From contig UCNE01000008.1 in assembly GCA_900473685.1 (NCBI GenBank), positions 231,374 through 295,373 on the forward strand: a stretch of 64,000 nt of DNA. Reading direction: 5' to 3'. Shown here piece after piece: positions 35,045-45,654 of this stretch (positions are counted from its first letter, which is position 1; each line of letters begins with the position of its first letter). Source of the DNA: Hyphomicrobiales bacterium. GTDB taxonomy: Bacteria; Pseudomonadota; Alphaproteobacteria; Rhizobiales; Rhizobiaceae. The notes beneath the pieces were generated by a model. That model was not told where the DNA came from, ran no database searches, and saw nothing but the letters and a program-made list of their open reading frames with translations. Position numbers and translations under genes: made by a program.

Positions 35045-36679
35045 GTGAGGCAGGAAACATCGCCAGATCAGACGAGGAAAGCTCAGGCAGGCAGCCTGCT
35101 GGAGCGCTTGCGTTTTGCCGGGCTTGATGAAGACCAGACCGGCGTTTTGCGCAAGCACCGCCAGTCTCTCGGCGCCGAGGTCGAGCTTGCGTTGCGCGAC
35201 CTGTTCCAACGCCTTCAGACCTTTCCGGATGCCGCACGCCATTTCACCAGCGACCGCCAGATCGACCGGCTGCACGACCTCCAGTCCTCACATTGGAGCG
35301 TGCTGACCGACGCCCGCTTCGACAGCCTCTATGCCGAGCGCGTCAAGGTATTGTCGGATACCGAAAGCAAGATGGGCCTCGATCCGCGCTGGCAGATCGC
35401 TGGCCACGCCGTAGTGCTCGAACGCCTGATCTGTTCGATGATCGAGCAATTCTGGCCGAAATCGATGCTGTCGCTCGGCAAGGCGAACCGGCAGGAGCTG
35501 GCCGACCTCGTCGCTGCTCTCGTCCGCACCGTGTTCGTCGATACCGAGATTTCCGTTTCTCTGCGCTTCAACGAACAACGCCACAGCCACCAACGCCAGC
35601 TCGCCGAACAGCGCAAAGCAGGCGAAGCCGAGGCGCTGGCTCTGTTTGGCGATGTCACCCAGGCGCTTGGCCGCGGCGATCTTTCCGTCCGCACGTCCGA
35701 AGACGTGGCCACGGCATACCAGCCGTTGGCTCAGGGCCTGAATGGTGCGCTCGATGCCATCCAGAACGAATTCATCGGCCTTGCCGATCGCGCCGTCACG
35801 CTCGAAACATCGTCGCGCGATCTTGCCGGTCAGACCGGACACTTTGCCGAGGTTGCGCAGCAGCAGTCGGACGTGCTCGGCGAGACCGTCCGGTCGCTTG
35901 GCGCCATCGTCGACCGGGTCAAGCACAATGCCACCCAGACGCGGGCGGCCGAAAAGAGCGTTGCCGTGACCCGCCAGTCGGCTGAGCACAGCGGCGAGAT
36001 TGCCGGACAGGCGATTTCGGCGATGGCCGATATCGAAGCGTCTGCGGAAAAAATCGGGCAGATCATCGGTGTCATCGATGAGATCGCCTTCCAGACCAAC
36101 CTGCTGGCGCTGAATGCAGGCATCGAGGCCGCACGTGCTGGCGAAAGCGGCCGCGGTTTTGCCGTCGTTGCCCAGGAAGTCCGTGCCCTGGCGCAGCGCT
36201 CCGGCGATGCGGCCCGCGAAATCAAGCAGTTGGTGTCAAGCACCAAGTCCCAGGTCGAGGCGGGTGTCGAACGTGTCGGCCGCACCCAGGATGCCATCAG
36301 CAATATCGTCGAGCAGGTCCGCGGCATCAATGATGCGATTGCGGGCATTGCCGAAGAAACCGCCGAACAGGTCACCGGTCTTCAGGCCGCGACATCCGAT
36401 CTCGGCCGCATCGGCGCCGAAATCGGCGCGAGCGCCCAACAGGCGGCCGGCGCCAAGGAAACTTGCGACGACTTGCACAGCGTCATTCTCGAACTCGGCC
36501 AAACCATCCGCCAGTTCCATGTCCAGCGGCAGGCACCGAAGACCGCCTTCGCATCGTCCTATTCGACGCCCGCGGTGATTGCGCCAGCCGGACGGCCGGG
36601 TGAAATCATCGGCGAAAACAATGACGGCTTCGATGAGGGCTATGGTCTTCAGGGCCGTCTTGCCGGGTGGGCGCGCTGA
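35045..36679 (+). CDS. icpA: Globin-coupled cytoplasmic chemoreceptor IcpA (McpE)
   Basis: A 544-residue methyl-accepting protein without membrane segments. The GTG start at 35045 follows a GGGGAA ribosome-binding site. Residues about 15-180 form a protoglobin-like sensor; 195-265 a HAMP-like linker; 265-495 the coiled-coil signalling domain, with the hairpin tip [20 protein letters not shown] near 343-362. At the usual proximal-histidine position before MGLDPRW the residue appears to be Glu107. It opens the S. meliloti che operon in the same position, where it is called icpA or mcpE. Confidence 0.88.
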   Translation: MRQETSPDQTRKAQAGSLLERLRFAGLDEDQTGVLRKHRQSLGAEVELALRDLFQRLQTFPDAARHFTSDRQIDRLHDLQSSHWSVLTDARFDSLYAERVKVLSDTESKMGLDPRWQIAGHAVVLERLICSMIEQFWPKSMLSLGKANRQELADLVAALVRTVFVDTEISVSLRFNEQRHSHQRQLAEQRKAGEAEALALFGDVTQALGRGDLSVRTSEDVATAYQPLAQGLNGALDAIQNEFIGLADRAVTLETSSRDLAGQTGHFAEVAQQQSDVLGETVRSLGAIVDRVKHNATQTRAAEKSVAVTRQSAEHSGEIAGQAISAMADIEASAEKIGQIIGVIDEIAFQTNLLALNAGIEAARAGESGRGFAVVAQEVRALAQRSGDAAREIKQLVSSTKSQVEAGVERVGRTQDAISNIVEQVRGINDAIAGIAEETAEQVTGLQAATSDLGRIGAEIGASAQQAAGAKETCDDLHSVILELGQTIRQFHVQRQAPKTAFASSYSTPAVIAPAGRPGEIIGENNDGFDEGYGLQGRLAGWAR

Positions 36680-36812
36680 TGCAGAGCCGTTGCAAACACA
36701 CGTTGCCGAGACCGGCGATCTTTGCGGGGCAGCATCTGCGTTTGCGTGGGCGCGCCGAAAACCAGTTGAACCATCCGTGTAAATTACTCTCAGCCAGACA
36801 AGGAAAGTAGAG

Positions 36813-37106
36813 ATGGCAGCCAAGAAAGCCGCTCGGAAAAGTTTGAGCCTCGCACCGGTCCTCGACCTCAACGAGGCCAACGCGCTGCACGGCAAGCTGA
36901 TGGCTCTGCGCGGCAATCCGCTCGCGATCGACGCATCCGCGGTCGAGCGCGTCGGTGCGCTCTGCGTTCAGGTCCTGATGGCTGGGGCAAAAAGCTGGGA
37001 AGAGGATAATCAGTCTTTCACCTTCGCCAAGGTGTCGGACGCATTCACGAAAACGACACAGCTCATCGGGGTCAATATCGACCACCTGATGGCAAAGGAG
37101 ATTTGA
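36813..37106 (+). CDS. cheS: Chemotaxis protein CheS
   Basis: A 97-residue STAS-like protein encoded between icpA and cheY1, exactly where S. meliloti has cheS. There CheS binds the CheA P1-P2 region and speeds dephosphorylation of CheY1, the phosphate sink. The N-terminus is basic (KKAARKSLSL), followed by the STAS-type IDASAVERVGALCVQVLM core near 44-61. AGGA lies eight bases before the ATG. Only three bases separate it from cheY1. Confidence 0.85.
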   Translation: MAAKKAARKSLSLAPVLDLNEANALHGKLMALRGNPLAIDASAVERVGALCVQVLMAGAKSWEEDNQSFTFAKVSDAFTKTTQLIGVNIDHLMAKEI

Positions 37107-37109
37107 GAC

Positions 37110-37475
37110 ATGAAAAAGAAAGTTCTCACAGTCGACGATTCCAGAACCATCCGGAACATGCTCCTGGTGACACTGAACAATGCCGGTTTTGAAACGATCC
37201 AGGCTGAAGACGGCATCGAGGGCCTCGAAGTCCTCGAAGATGCCAACCCGGACGTCATCGTCACCGATATCAACATGCCGCGTCTCGATGGCTTCGGCTT
37301 CATCGAAGGTGTGCGCAAGAACGAGAAATTCCGGGCAATCCCGATCCTGGTCCTGACGACCGAAAGCGACGCGGAAAAGAAGAACCGCGCCCGCCAGGCA
37401 GGCGCAACCGGCTGGATCGTCAAGCCGTTCGATCCGACCAAGCTGATCGATGCAATCGAGCGCGTAACCGCCTAA
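37110..37475 (+). CDS. cheY1: Response regulator CheY1 (phosphate sink)
   Basis: A 121-residue single receiver domain. The acidic pocket D9/D10, phosphoacceptor D53 (VTDINMP), T83 or T84 and K105 (VKPFDP) are all present. In S. meliloti CheY1 drains phosphate from CheA and thus helps terminate the signal carried by CheY2. The name follows its position between cheS and cheA. Confidence 0.93.
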   Translation: MKKKVLTVDDSRTIRNMLLVTLNNAGFETIQAEDGIEGLEVLEDANPDVIVTDINMPRLDGFGFIEGVRKNEKFRAIPILVLTTESDAEKKNRARQAGATGWIVKPFDPTKLIDAIERVTA

Positions 37476-37491
37476 CGCCAGGATTCCCGCC

Positions 37492-39762
37492 ATGGATATG
37501 AACGAAATCAAAGAGATTTTCTTCCAGGAATGCGAGGAGCAGCTCGCCGAACTGGAATCCGGTCTCCTGAGGCTCAATGACGGCGACCGTGACCCGGAAA
37601 CGGTGAATGCGGTTTTCCGTGCGGTCCACTCGATCAAGGGTGGTGCTGGAGCGTTCGGGCTGGATGATCTGGTCTCTTTCGCGCACGTGTTCGAGACTAC
37701 GCTTGATTGCGTTCGTTCCAACAAGCTGGAACCCAACCAGGATGTCCTGAAGGTCATGCTGAAATCGGCCGACGTCTTGGCCGACCTCACCAATGTCGCC
37801 CGCGACGGCGGCAGTGTCGATCAGGCGCGCTCGGCGCAGTTGATCCGTGAACTTGAGGCATTGGCCAAGGGCGAGGCGCCACCGGCTGCCGCTCCTGTCG
37901 CCGCAGCCCCCAAGGCCGCTCCGGTTGCTGCCGCACCGGCGCCTGTTGTCAGCGATGACGGTTTCGTTCCGGTCGCCTTCTCCTTCGATGATTTCGGCGA
38001 CGACGACGTCTCCGCCGATCTTCCGGCTTATGACGTCGTCTTCAAGCCGAAATCGGAACTCTATACCAAGGGCAACGAGGCAACGCTGCTGCTGCGCGAT
38101 CTCTCGCGTCTTGGCGAGATGAGCATCCATTGCAATATGGACAGCCTGCCGCCGCTGGATCAGATGGATCCGGAAGCTGCCTATTTCTCCTGGAAGGTAT
38201 CGATCAAGACCGACAAGGGCGAAGATGCCGTGCGTTCGGTGTTCGAATTCGCCGAGTGGGATTGCGATCTCGAAGTGGCGGCACTGGAATCGGGTGACGT
38301 TGCAGAAGCCACCGGTGACGACCTGCCGATGCAGCCGGTACCGTTTGATCTGTCTGCGCTTGACGATGAACTCGATGCACCGCTTGGCGTAGTCGAGGAA
38401 GAAGAACAGATCGCTGCCGTGCAGGAAGCCGTCGCTGCTGCCGAAGCCGCGTCCAATGTCGTCCAGATGGCCGCCAGCGCGTCGCGCGGCGCTGCCAGTG
38501 ACAAGGGCGCTGCCGCGGCTGCTGCCCAGAACAATGCCCAGCAGGCATCCGCTGCCGCACCGACCATCCGCGTCGATCTCGATCGTGTCGACCGGCTGAT
38601 CAACCTTGTCGGCGAACTCGTCATCAACCAGGCGATGCTGTCGCAGAGCGTCATCGAGAACGACTCGAACGGCGTGTCCTCGATCAATATGGGTCTCGAA
38701 GAGCTGCAGCAGCTGACCCGCGAGATACAGGACTCGGTTATGGCGATCCGCGCCCAGCCGGTAAAGCCTGTGTTCCAGCGCATGGCGCGTACTGTGCGCG
38801 AAATTGCCGACATCACCGGCAAGTCGGTCCGCCTCGTCACTGAAGGTGAAAACACGGAAGTCGACAAGACGGTCATCGACAAGCTTGCTGAACCGCTGAC
38901 CCACATGATCCGCAACGCGGTCGATCACGGCCTCGAAATGCCGGAAAAGCGTATTGCCGCCGGCAAGAATGCTGAAGGCACCGTCAAGCTGACCGCCAAG
39001 CATCGCTCCGGCCGTATCGTCATCGAACTCTCCGACGACGGCGCCGGTATCAACCGTGAAAAGGTGCGCCAGAAGGCGATCGACAACGATCTGATCGCGG
39101 CCGACGCCAATCTGTCGGACGAGGAAATCGACAACCTGATCTTCCACGCCGGTTTCTCCACCGCCGACAAGGTCTCCGACCTTTCCGGACGCGGTGTCGG
39201 CATGGACGTGGTCAAGCGCTCCATCCAGGCACTCGGCGGCCGCATTAACATCTCGTCGAAACCCGGCCATGGCTCGGTCTTCACCATGAGCTTGCCACTG
39301 ACGCTGGCCGTTCTTGACGGCATGGTCGTCACGGTTGCCGGCCAGACGCTGGTCGTGCCGCTGACGGCGATCGTCGAAACCCTGCAGCCGGATGCGGCAG
39401 CGATCCATTCCTTCGGCGCGACACAGCGGTTGATCTCGATCCGCAATTCGTTCTGCCCACTGGTCGATGTCGGCCGTATCCTGAATTTCCGCGCAACCCA
39501 GGCCAATCCGGTCGAAGGCGTGGCACTTCTGGTAGAATCCGAAGGCGGCGGCCAGCGCGCACTGATGGTCGATGCCATCCAGGGCCAGCGCCAGGTCGTC
39601 ATCAAGAGCCTCGAGGCCAACTATACGCACGTGCCCGGCATTGCGGCCGCCACCATTCTCGGTGATGGCCGCGTTGCGCTCATTCTGGACGTCGACGCAG
39701 TCGTTTCGGCATCGCGCGGCCAGTCCCTCCACACCGAAACATCGCTCGCTGCTGCAGGGTAA
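37492..39762 (+). CDS. cheA: Chemotaxis histidine kinase CheA
   Basis: A 756-residue CheA. The Hpt domain carries the phosphoacceptor His46 (FRAVHSIKGG). A P2-like region follows, then an alanine-rich acidic linker at about 300-350. The dimerisation helices (NLVGELVINQAMLSQ) and HATPase domain come next, with the N box MIRNAVDHGLE, the G1 box SDDGAGI and the G2 box GRGVGMDVVK. The last 140 residues are the CheW-like P5 domain. It phosphorylates CheY1, CheY2 and CheB. Confidence 0.96.
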   Translation: MDMNEIKEIFFQECEEQLAELESGLLRLNDGDRDPETVNAVFRAVHSIKGGAGAFGLDDLVSFAHVFETTLDCVRSNKLEPNQDVLKVMLKSADVLADLTNVARDGGSVDQARSAQLIRELEALAKGEAPPAAAPVAAAPKAAPVAAAPAPVVSDDGFVPVAFSFDDFGDDDVSADLPAYDVVFKPKSELYTKGNEATLLLRDLSRLGEMSIHCNMDSLPPLDQMDPEAAYFSWKVSIKTDKGEDAVRSVFEFAEWDCDLEVAALESGDVAEATGDDLPMQPVPFDLSALDDELDAPLGVVEEEEQIAAVQEAVAAAEAASNVVQMAASASRGAASDKGAAAAAAQNNAQQASAAAPTIRVDLDRVDRLINLVGELVINQAMLSQSVIENDSNGVSSINMGLEELQQLTREIQDSVMAIRAQPVKPVFQRMARTVREIADITGKSVRLVTEGENTEVDKTVIDKLAEPLTHMIRNAVDHGLEMPEKRIAAGKNAEGTVKLTAKHRSGRIVIELSDDGAGINREKVRQKAIDNDLIAADANLSDEEIDNLIFHAGFSTADKVSDLSGRGVGMDVVKRSIQALGGRINISSKPGHGSVFTMSLPLTLAVLDGMVVTVAGQTLVVPLTAIVETLQPDAAAIHSFGATQRLISIRNSFCPLVDVGRILNFRATQANPVEGVALLVESEGGGQRALMVDAIQGQRQVVIKSLEANYTHVPGIAAATILGDGRVALILDVDAVVSASRGQSLHTETSLAAAG

Positions 39763-39767
39763 GGACT

Positions 39768-40235
39768 ATGACGCTTCTCGCAAAAAATCTGACCAATGGA
39801 GAGCGCGAACTCATCGCCTTTCGAATCGGCGATCAGGAGTTCTGCGTCAACGTCATGTCGGTGCGGGAAATCCGCGGCTGGGCACCGGCAACGCCGATGC
39901 CGCATGCGCCGCAATACGTGCTGGGCGTCATCAATCTGCGGGGCGCAGTGCTGCCGATCATCGACCTGTCGGCCCGTCTCGGCATGAAACCGGCCGAGCC
40001 GACAGTGCGCCACGTCATCATCGTGACGCAGGTCAGGAACAGGGTCGTCGGCCTGCTCGTCGAGGCAGTCTCCGACATCCTGACGATCAAGGACGAGGAT
40101 ATCCAGCCGACGCCGGATATGACGTCCGAGTTCGAGCGGACTTTTGCCCGCGGCATTCTGGCGATTGAAGGGCGGATGATCTGCCTGATCGAGCTGGAGG
40201 CCGTATTTCCTCATATCGAAAGTGAAGCTGCATGA
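39768..40235 (+). CDS. cheW: Chemotaxis coupling protein CheW
   Basis: A 155-residue SH3-like coupling protein joining receptors to CheA. Signatures: IAFRIGDQEFCVNVMSVREI, the YVLGVINLRGAVLPIIDLSARLG core in its usual two segments (LGVINLRGAVLPI, DLSARLG) and VGLLVEAVSDIL. The cheR start overlaps its stop by four bases. Confidence 0.95.
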   Translation: MTLLAKNLTNGERELIAFRIGDQEFCVNVMSVREIRGWAPATPMPHAPQYVLGVINLRGAVLPIIDLSARLGMKPAEPTVRHVIIVTQVRNRVVGLLVEAVSDILTIKDEDIQPTPDMTSEFERTFARGILAIEGRMICLIELEAVFPHIESEAA

Positions 40236-41140
40236 GCATGCCGGCCGCCTTTGACAGCAAGCTACCCCCGGACGAGTGCCTGGCGAGCGGAGAATATCCG
40301 CTGACGCGCCGCGACCTTTCCGAGATTGCTGCGATGATCTACGCCGATGCCGGCATCTATCTCAATGAATCGAAGGCTTCGCTCGTCTACTCGCGGCTTT
40401 CCAAGCATATTCGTAACATCGGCCTGAAGGGGTTTCGCGAGTATTGCCAGCTGGTCTCGTCGCCCGCCGGTGCCGCCGAGCGCCGCGACATGCTTTCGCA
40501 CCTGACGACGAATTTTACCCGCTTCTTCCGGGAGAACCACCATTTCGAACACCTGAAATCGGATGTACTGCCGGAACTGATCGCCCGCGCCAAAAATGGT
40601 GGCCGTGTGCGCATCTGGTCGGCGGCCTGCTCGGACGGGCAGGAGCCCTATTCGATTGCGCTGACGGTCCTGTCGATGCTGCCGAATGCGGCGGACTATG
40701 ATTTCCGTATCCTTGCGACCGATATCGATCCGAAGATCCTGGCATTGGCCCGGGCCGGCAGCTATGACGCCACCGCCCTGGAGACCGTCAGCCCGGCGAT
40801 GCGCAAGCAGTGGTTCACCGAAACCTCCGTCAACGGCCGCCAGAAATGGCAGGTGGACGACCGGGTGAAGAAGCTGATCACCTTCAACGAACTCAACCTG
40901 ATGGCGCAGTGGCCGTTCAAGGGCCAGTTCGACGTGATCTTCTGCCGCAACGTCGTGATCTATTTCGATGAGCCCACCCAGATGAAGATTTGGTCGCGCT
41001 TTGCCGGCATGCTGAATCCGAAGGGCCACCTCTATATCGGTCATTCCGAACGTGTCTCGGGTGACGCGAAGTCGGTCTTCGACAATATCGGCATCACCAC
41101 CTACTGCTACACCGGCAAATCGCATGGAGGCCGCTCATGA
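40232..41140 (+). CDS. cheR: Chemoreceptor methyltransferase CheR
   Basis: A 302-residue SAM-dependent methyltransferase that methylates receptor glutamates. It has the small helical N-terminal domain, then the Rossmann fold with [18 protein letters not shown] as the SAM loop (near 124-141), the FRILATDID acidic end and [18 protein letters not shown] overlaps link it to cheW and cheB. In S. meliloti CheT binds CheR. Confidence 0.95.
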   Translation: MSMPAAFDSKLPPDECLASGEYPLTRRDLSEIAAMIYADAGIYLNESKASLVYSRLSKHIRNIGLKGFREYCQLVSSPAGAAERRDMLSHLTTNFTRFFRENHHFEHLKSDVLPELIARAKNGGRVRIWSAACSDGQEPYSIALTVLSMLPNAADYDFRILATDIDPKILALARAGSYDATALETVSPAMRKQWFTETSVNGRQKWQVDDRVKKLITFNELNLMAQWPFKGQFDVIFCRNVVIYFDEPTQMKIWSRFAGMLNPKGHLYIGHSERVSGDAKSVFDNIGITTYCYTGKSHGGRS

Positions 41141-42192
41141 GTGCTGCGCGCGTTCTTGTCGTTGACGATTCCGCCACCATGCGTGGGTTGATCACCGCTA
41201 TCTTGGGCAGCGATCCGGACATTCAGGTCATCGGTCAGGCGGCCGATGCGATGCAGGCGCGCCAGGCGATCAAGGAGCTGGATCCCGACGTCATCACGCT
41301 CGATATCGAGATGCCCAACATGAACGGGCTGGAATTCCTCGAAAAGATCATGCGCCTGCGCCCGATGCCGGTGATCATGGTCTCGACGCTGACGCACAAG
41401 GGCGCGGAAGCATCCCTGGCTGCGCTGGAAATCGGTGCCTTCGATTGCGTCGGCAAGCCGCTGCCGGGCGATCCGCATCCGTTCCGCGATCTCGCCGAAA
41501 AGGTGAAGGCCGCGGCCCGCTCGCAGCGCAAGTTCATCATTTCCGGTAACAAGGTCGCGGCGCCAAGTGCTGCTAACGCCAATGCGGCCGCAGATTACCG
41601 TGCCGGACGCAAGATTGTCGCGATCGGATCGTCGACCGGTGGCGTTGAAGCCCTGATCACGGTCCTGCAGAAATTCCCGGCCAATTGCCCGCCAACGGTG
41701 ATCACGCAGCATATGCCGCATACCTTCACCAAGAGCTTTGCCGAGCGTCTCAACCGCATCTGTGCGCCGACGGTGGCGGAAGCAACGGACGGCGCCCGGC
41801 TGGAAATCGGCAAGGTTTATCTGGCCCCGGGTGGCGAACGCCACCTGCAGGTCGTCAACCCGACATCACCCAGCTGCCGCCTGCTGGACCGCGAGCCGGT
41901 CAACGGTCACCGCCCGTCCGTGGATGTGCTGTTTGATTCCGTGGCCGAACTTGCCGGACGCAATGCAGTCGGTGTGATTTTGACAGGGATGGGCCGCGAC
42001 GGCGCATCCGGTCTCTTGAAAATGCGCCACGCAGGTGCCCGCACATTCGGTCAGAATGAAAAAACCTGCGTCGTGTATGGAATGCCGAGGGTTGCCTACG
42101 AACTGGGCGCCGTCGAAACACAACTCCCCCTCGGCTCAATCGGGGAAGAAGTCCTGAAAAGCACCGCCGCCCGAAGAGAAGGAAGCGAATAA
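41137..42192 (+). CDS. cheB: Receptor methylesterase/deamidase CheB
   Basis: A 351-residue response regulator. The receiver has D10/D11 and phosphoacceptor D56 (ITLDIEMP). After a linker the esterase domain begins with GSSTGG; S166 is the likely nucleophile, H192 (QHMPHTF) and the aspartate in LTGMGRDGA complete the triad. It overlaps cheR by four bases and cheY2 by one. Confidence 0.95.
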   Translation: MSAARVLVVDDSATMRGLITAILGSDPDIQVIGQAADAMQARQAIKELDPDVITLDIEMPNMNGLEFLEKIMRLRPMPVIMVSTLTHKGAEASLAALEIGAFDCVGKPLPGDPHPFRDLAEKVKAAARSQRKFIISGNKVAAPSAANANAAADYRAGRKIVAIGSSTGGVEALITVLQKFPANCPPTVITQHMPHTFTKSFAERLNRICAPTVAEATDGARLEIGKVYLAPGGERHLQVVNPTSPSCRLLDREPVNGHRPSVDVLFDSVAELAGRNAVGVILTGMGRDGASGLLKMRHAGARTFGQNEKTCVVYGMPRVAYELGAVETQLPLGSIGEEVLKSTAARREGSE

Positions 42193-42581
42193 TGTCCCTA
42201 GCGGAAAAAATCAAAGTTCTGATCGTTGACGATCAGGTCACCAGCCGCCTGCTGCTGGGCGATGCTCTGCAGCAGCTCGGTTTCAAGCAGATCACGGTTG
42301 CCGGCGATGGCGAGCAGGGTGCCAAGATCATGGCAGCACAGCCTCACCATCTGGTGATCTCCGATTTCAACATGCCGAAGATGGACGGCCTTGGCCTGCT
42401 TGCTGCGGTGCGCAACAACCCGGCCACCAAGAAGGCCGCCTTCATCATGCTGACTGCGCAGGGCGACCGCGCGCTGGTCACCAAGGCAGCGGCGCTGGGA
42501 GCCAACAATGTGCTCGCCAAGCCTTTCACCATTGAAAAGATGAAAGCTGCAATCGAAGCCGTTTTTGGGGCATTGAAATGA
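42192..42581 (+). CDS. cheY2: Response regulator CheY2 (motor control)
   Basis: A 129-residue receiver with D13/D14 in the acidic pocket, phosphoacceptor D58 (ISDFNMP), T87 region (MLTAQGD) and the KPF lysine. In S. meliloti phosphorylated CheY2 slows the unidirectional flagellar motor. Called CheY2 from its place between cheB and cheD. Confidence 0.93.
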   Translation: MSLAEKIKVLIVDDQVTSRLLLGDALQQLGFKQITVAGDGEQGAKIMAAQPHHLVISDFNMPKMDGLGLLAAVRNNPATKKAAFIMLTAQGDRALVTKAAALGANNVLAKPFTIEKMKAAIEAVFGALK

Positions 42582-43132
42582 TCACTGAGGCTGCGACCAG
42601 GCGTGTGCATGTCATCCAGGGCGAATGGAAGGTGGTCAACGATCCAGATGTCGTGCTTTCGACCATCCTCGGCTCCTGCGTGGCTGCGTGCATGCGCGAT
42701 CCGGTCGCGGGTGTCGGTGGTATGAACCATTTCCTGTTGCCGGGTTCGGCAGATGCCATTTCGTCGGGTGGCGATGCAACGCGCTACGGCGTGCATCTGA
42801 TGGAATTGCTGATCAACGGGCTCCTGAAGAAGGGAGCCCGCCGCGAGCGGCTGGAGGCGAAGATCTTTGGTGGTGCGAAGACGATCGCCCGCTTCTCCAA
42901 TGTCGGCGAGCAGAATGCACTGTTTGCGCGCCAGTTCCTGATGGACGAAGGCATCCAGGTGGTCGGCGAGAGCACCGGCGGCGATCATGGTCGCAAGCTC
43001 GAATACTGGCCGCTCAGTGGCCGCGCCCGGCAATATGCGCTGACGGGTGTGGAAGCGCAGAAGGCCGTTGCCCAGGAACAGCGCCCACGGCCGGTTCCCA
43101 AACCGGTCGACAACGCGATCGAATTTTTCTAG
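42578..43132 (+). CDS. cheD: Receptor glutamine deamidase CheD
   Basis: A 184-residue CheD. The catalytic pair is visible as C34 ([10 protein letters not shown]) and H51 ([10 protein letters not shown]), 17 residues apart as in other CheD proteins, with the conserved [11 protein letters not shown] region near 106 onward. It overlaps cheY2 by four bases. A stem-loop follows the gene before cheT. Confidence 0.94.
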   Translation: MITEAATRRVHVIQGEWKVVNDPDVVLSTILGSCVAACMRDPVAGVGGMNHFLLPGSADAISSGGDATRYGVHLMELLINGLLKKGARRERLEAKIFGGAKTIARFSNVGEQNALFARQFLMDEGIQVVGESTGGDHGRKLEYWPLSGRARQYALTGVEAQKAVAQEQRPRPVPKPVDNAIEFF

Positions 43133-43143
43133 CGCTTGGGCGG

Positions 43144-43165
43144 CATCCCGGAAGCATCCGGGATG
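43144..43165 (+). other. Stem-loop between cheD and cheT
   Basis: Nine-base arms CATCCCGGA and TCCGGGATG with a four-base AGCA loop, 11 bases after the cheD stop and without a T-run. It may limit read-through or protect the upstream mRNA. Confidence 0.5.
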
Positions 43166-43244
43166 TGCTTTGGCAAGGTGTTTAGCGTAGCCGTCCGGTG
43201 GGGGTCGTCCCGGGTGGTCTTAGTTGCCAGCGTGAGGGCGTGAA

Positions 43245-43637
43245 ATGCTGACTGAAATGAAGAGCCATATGCCGCACGTCGATGAGGCGCTCCCGGACGT
43301 GATGATGCGCATCGTCTCGGAACTCTATGATGTCGCCTATCTCATCGAGCGGATCGAACCGATGCTGAGCGACATTCATGGCGAGGCGGTGCTGCAATCT
43401 GCCGACCGGATAAAGGTGCTCCAGGGCATCGATCTGGCGGTCCAGAAGACACGCGGGCTGGCCGAGTTCATCGACACCGTCACCGCGGCCATTCCGCAGT
43501 CCTGGCTGGTGGATGTCACGACGGCGCTCAATCTCGTCAAGCTTGCCGACATGCAGAAGTCGCTCGGCAACGGCATGCTGCGTCACGGCCATTCTCAGCC
43601 GCTGACCGAGGCAGCCGGAGATTTCGAAGCCTTCTAG
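43245..43637 (+). CDS. cheT: Chemotaxis protein CheT
   Basis: A 130-residue helical, mildly acidic protein at the end of the che operon, as is cheT in S. meliloti, whose product interacts with CheR. GAGGG lies seven bases before the ATG; an in-frame ATG four codons in is an alternative. It shows LPDVMMRIVSELYDVAYLIER at about 16-36, given here as VMMRIVSELYDVAYL, consistent with CheZ-like long helices, though no phosphatase motif is clear. A strong terminator follows. Confidence 0.8.
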   Translation: MLTEMKSHMPHVDEALPDVMMRIVSELYDVAYLIERIEPMLSDIHGEAVLQSADRIKVLQGIDLAVQKTRGLAEFIDTVTAAIPQSWLVDVTTALNLVKLADMQKSLGNGMLRHGHSQPLTEAAGDFEAF

Positions 43638-43667
43638 CCGATAATTACCTCTTTCAACCACCTTTCG

Positions 43668-43708
43668 CCGCCGCCTCGACACTCGTCATCAGGCGGCGGT
43701 TTTGTTTT
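43668..43708 (+). terminator. Rho-independent terminator of the che operon
   Basis: Nine-base stem CCGCCGCCT/AGGCGGCGG with a 14-base loop, followed by TTTTGTTTTT, 31 bases after the cheT stop. It separates the che operon from fliF. Confidence 0.85.
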
Positions 43709-43928
43709 TGCGCTGCCGATGACGTTGTGGCCAGAGGCGAGCCTTCAAGACAAGTTCGCGCAAGTTTCGTTTTCTAGTGTGCCAATCGGGACTGGTAGAT
43801 TTGCGCGTGATTTGACGAAGCTTCATGCGTCAAATCCATCAGCAGCCCGAATGTTTGGATCTGCGCATGTTCACTCCACCAGGCGATGTTGTCTGAACGG
43901 AACATGCGCCACTGGGTGCGGAAACAGA

Positions 43929-45617
43929 ATGAATCTGTTGGATCAACTTTCGACGGTCACGAAAAACCTGGCCAGTCTCGGTCAGGGTAAGCTCATCGCG
44001 CTGATTGCAGCCGGGGTTATCGCAGTCGGGATCGTTCTCGCTGCCGGGCTTTACGTCAACAAACCTTCCTACGAAACACTCTATGTCGGGCTGGAGAGCG
44101 GCGACCTCAATCAGGTCAGCGTTGCCCTCGCCGAAGCCAACATCAATTTCGAAGTCGGTTCGGACGGGAAGAGCATCCAGGTTCCGGTCGGCATGACGGG
44201 CAAGGCCCGTCTGTACCTGGCCGAACGTGGCCTGCCCAACAGCGCCAATGCGGGTTACGAGCTCTTCGACAATGTCGGATCGCTTGGCCTCACCTCCTTC
44301 ATGCAGGAAGTCACCCGCGTTCGCGCCCTTGAAGGTGAGATCGCCCGCACCATCCAGCAGATTTCCGGAATTTCCGCCGCACGCGTCCACATCGTCATGG
44401 CCGACCGCGGCAGCTTCAGAAAAGCCGAGCAGAACCCGACGGCCTCGGTAATGATCCGCGCCAGCGCCAATATCGGCCGCAATGCCGCCGCCTCGATCCG
44501 TCACCTGGTGGCTTCGTCGGTTCCGGGTCTCGGCATTGACGACGTCACGATCCTCGATTCAACCGGCCAGCTTCTGGCCTCCGGTGACGATCCTGCCAAC
44601 AGCGCGATGAACCAGTCGCTTGGCATCATCCAGAACGTCCAGAACGAAATCGAAAACAATATCGACAAGGCCCTGACGCCTTTCCTCGGCATGGACAACT
44701 TCCGGTCCAGCGTTACCGCCAAGCTGAACACCGATACCCAGCAGATCCAGGAAACGGTCTTCGATCCGGAATCGCGCGTCGAGCGCTCGACCCGGGTGAC
44801 CAAGGAACAGCAGAAATCCAGCCAGCAGCAGGCCGACAATGCGGCGACGGTTCAGCAGAACGTTCCGCAGGCCGCTCCGACTGGTGGCGCGACCGGACCT
44901 CAGTCGAACGACCAGACCGAGAAGAAGGAAGAGCAGACCAACTACGAGATCAACTCGAAGACCGTCGCTACCGTCAAGAACAGCTATACGCTGGAGAAGC
45001 TTTCCGTCGCCGTGGTGGTCAACCGCGGCCGGGTTGCCGCCATGGTCGGCGAAGGTGCGGACCAGGCAAAGATCGACGCCTATATCCAGGACATGCAGAA
45101 GATCGTTGCAACGGCCGTTGGTCTCGATCCGGCGCGCGGAGACATGATCACGCTGACAGCCATGGATTTCGTCAACACGCAGTTGCTTGACGAAGCGGTT
45201 GCCGGTCCCGGCATCATGGAAACGCTGACCCGTAATATCGGCGGTATCATCAATGCACTTGCCTTCGTCGCAGTGGCCTTCGTGGTCGTGTGGATGGGAA
45301 TGCGTCCGCTGGCTCGCTCGATGGGCCTGACGGGTCCGGGCGTTGCGCTCAACGACAACGAGCCGGTTGGCCTGGAACTGCCGGACTTCTCGCCAGCCGC
45401 AAACGGTGGTGCTGGCGGTGCTTTGATGGAAGGCTTCGGCTCCGACTTCGGCTTCGACAGCACCGACGATCTGCTAAGCCTCGGCGACGACAGCGAAGGC
45501 GGCTTCAACCGCCGGGTCAAGGAGGGGCCGGAACGGAGGCTCTCCCGCATGGTCGAAATCAGCGAAGAGCGCGCTGCAAAGATCCTGCGCAAATGGGTCG
45601 CCGAAAAAGCAGCCTGA
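43929..45617 (+). CDS. fliF: Flagellar MS-ring protein FliF
   Basis: A 562-residue MS-ring subunit that houses the export gate and holds the C ring. The start at 43929 has GGAA upstream and fits S. meliloti FliF (about 557); the frame remains open to 43719. One membrane helix lies near 20-42 and a second near 435-460, with the periplasmic ring-building motifs (YVGLESGDLNQVS; ARVHIVMADRG) between. The C-terminal tail binds FliG. Confidence 0.94.
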   Translation: MNLLDQLSTVTKNLASLGQGKLIALIAAGVIAVGIVLAAGLYVNKPSYETLYVGLESGDLNQVSVALAEANINFEVGSDGKSIQVPVGMTGKARLYLAERGLPNSANAGYELFDNVGSLGLTSFMQEVTRVRALEGEIARTIQQISGISAARVHIVMADRGSFRKAEQNPTASVMIRASANIGRNAAASIRHLVASSVPGLGIDDVTILDSTGQLLASGDDPANSAMNQSLGIIQNVQNEIENNIDKALTPFLGMDNFRSSVTAKLNTDTQQIQETVFDPESRVERSTRVTKEQQKSSQQQADNAATVQQNVPQAAPTGGATGPQSNDQTEKKEEQTNYEINSKTVATVKNSYTLEKLSVAVVVNRGRVAAMVGEGADQAKIDAYIQDMQKIVATAVGLDPARGDMITLTAMDFVNTQLLDEAVAGPGIMETLTRNIGGIINALAFVAVAFVVVWMGMRPLARSMGLTGPGVALNDNEPVGLELPDFSPAANGGAGGALMEGFGSDFGFDSTDDLLSLGDDSEGGFNRRVKEGPERRLSRMVEISEERAAKILRKWVAEKAA

Positions 45618-45654
45618 GACCAGACACTTTCTCAGTCTTGAACATGGTCCTTTT

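Noticed and set aside
37420..39732. A 770-codon open frame antisense to cheA
   Set aside because: Composition is the mirror of a GC-rich real gene, the product has no recognised domain, and cheA on the other strand is complete with all catalytic boxes.
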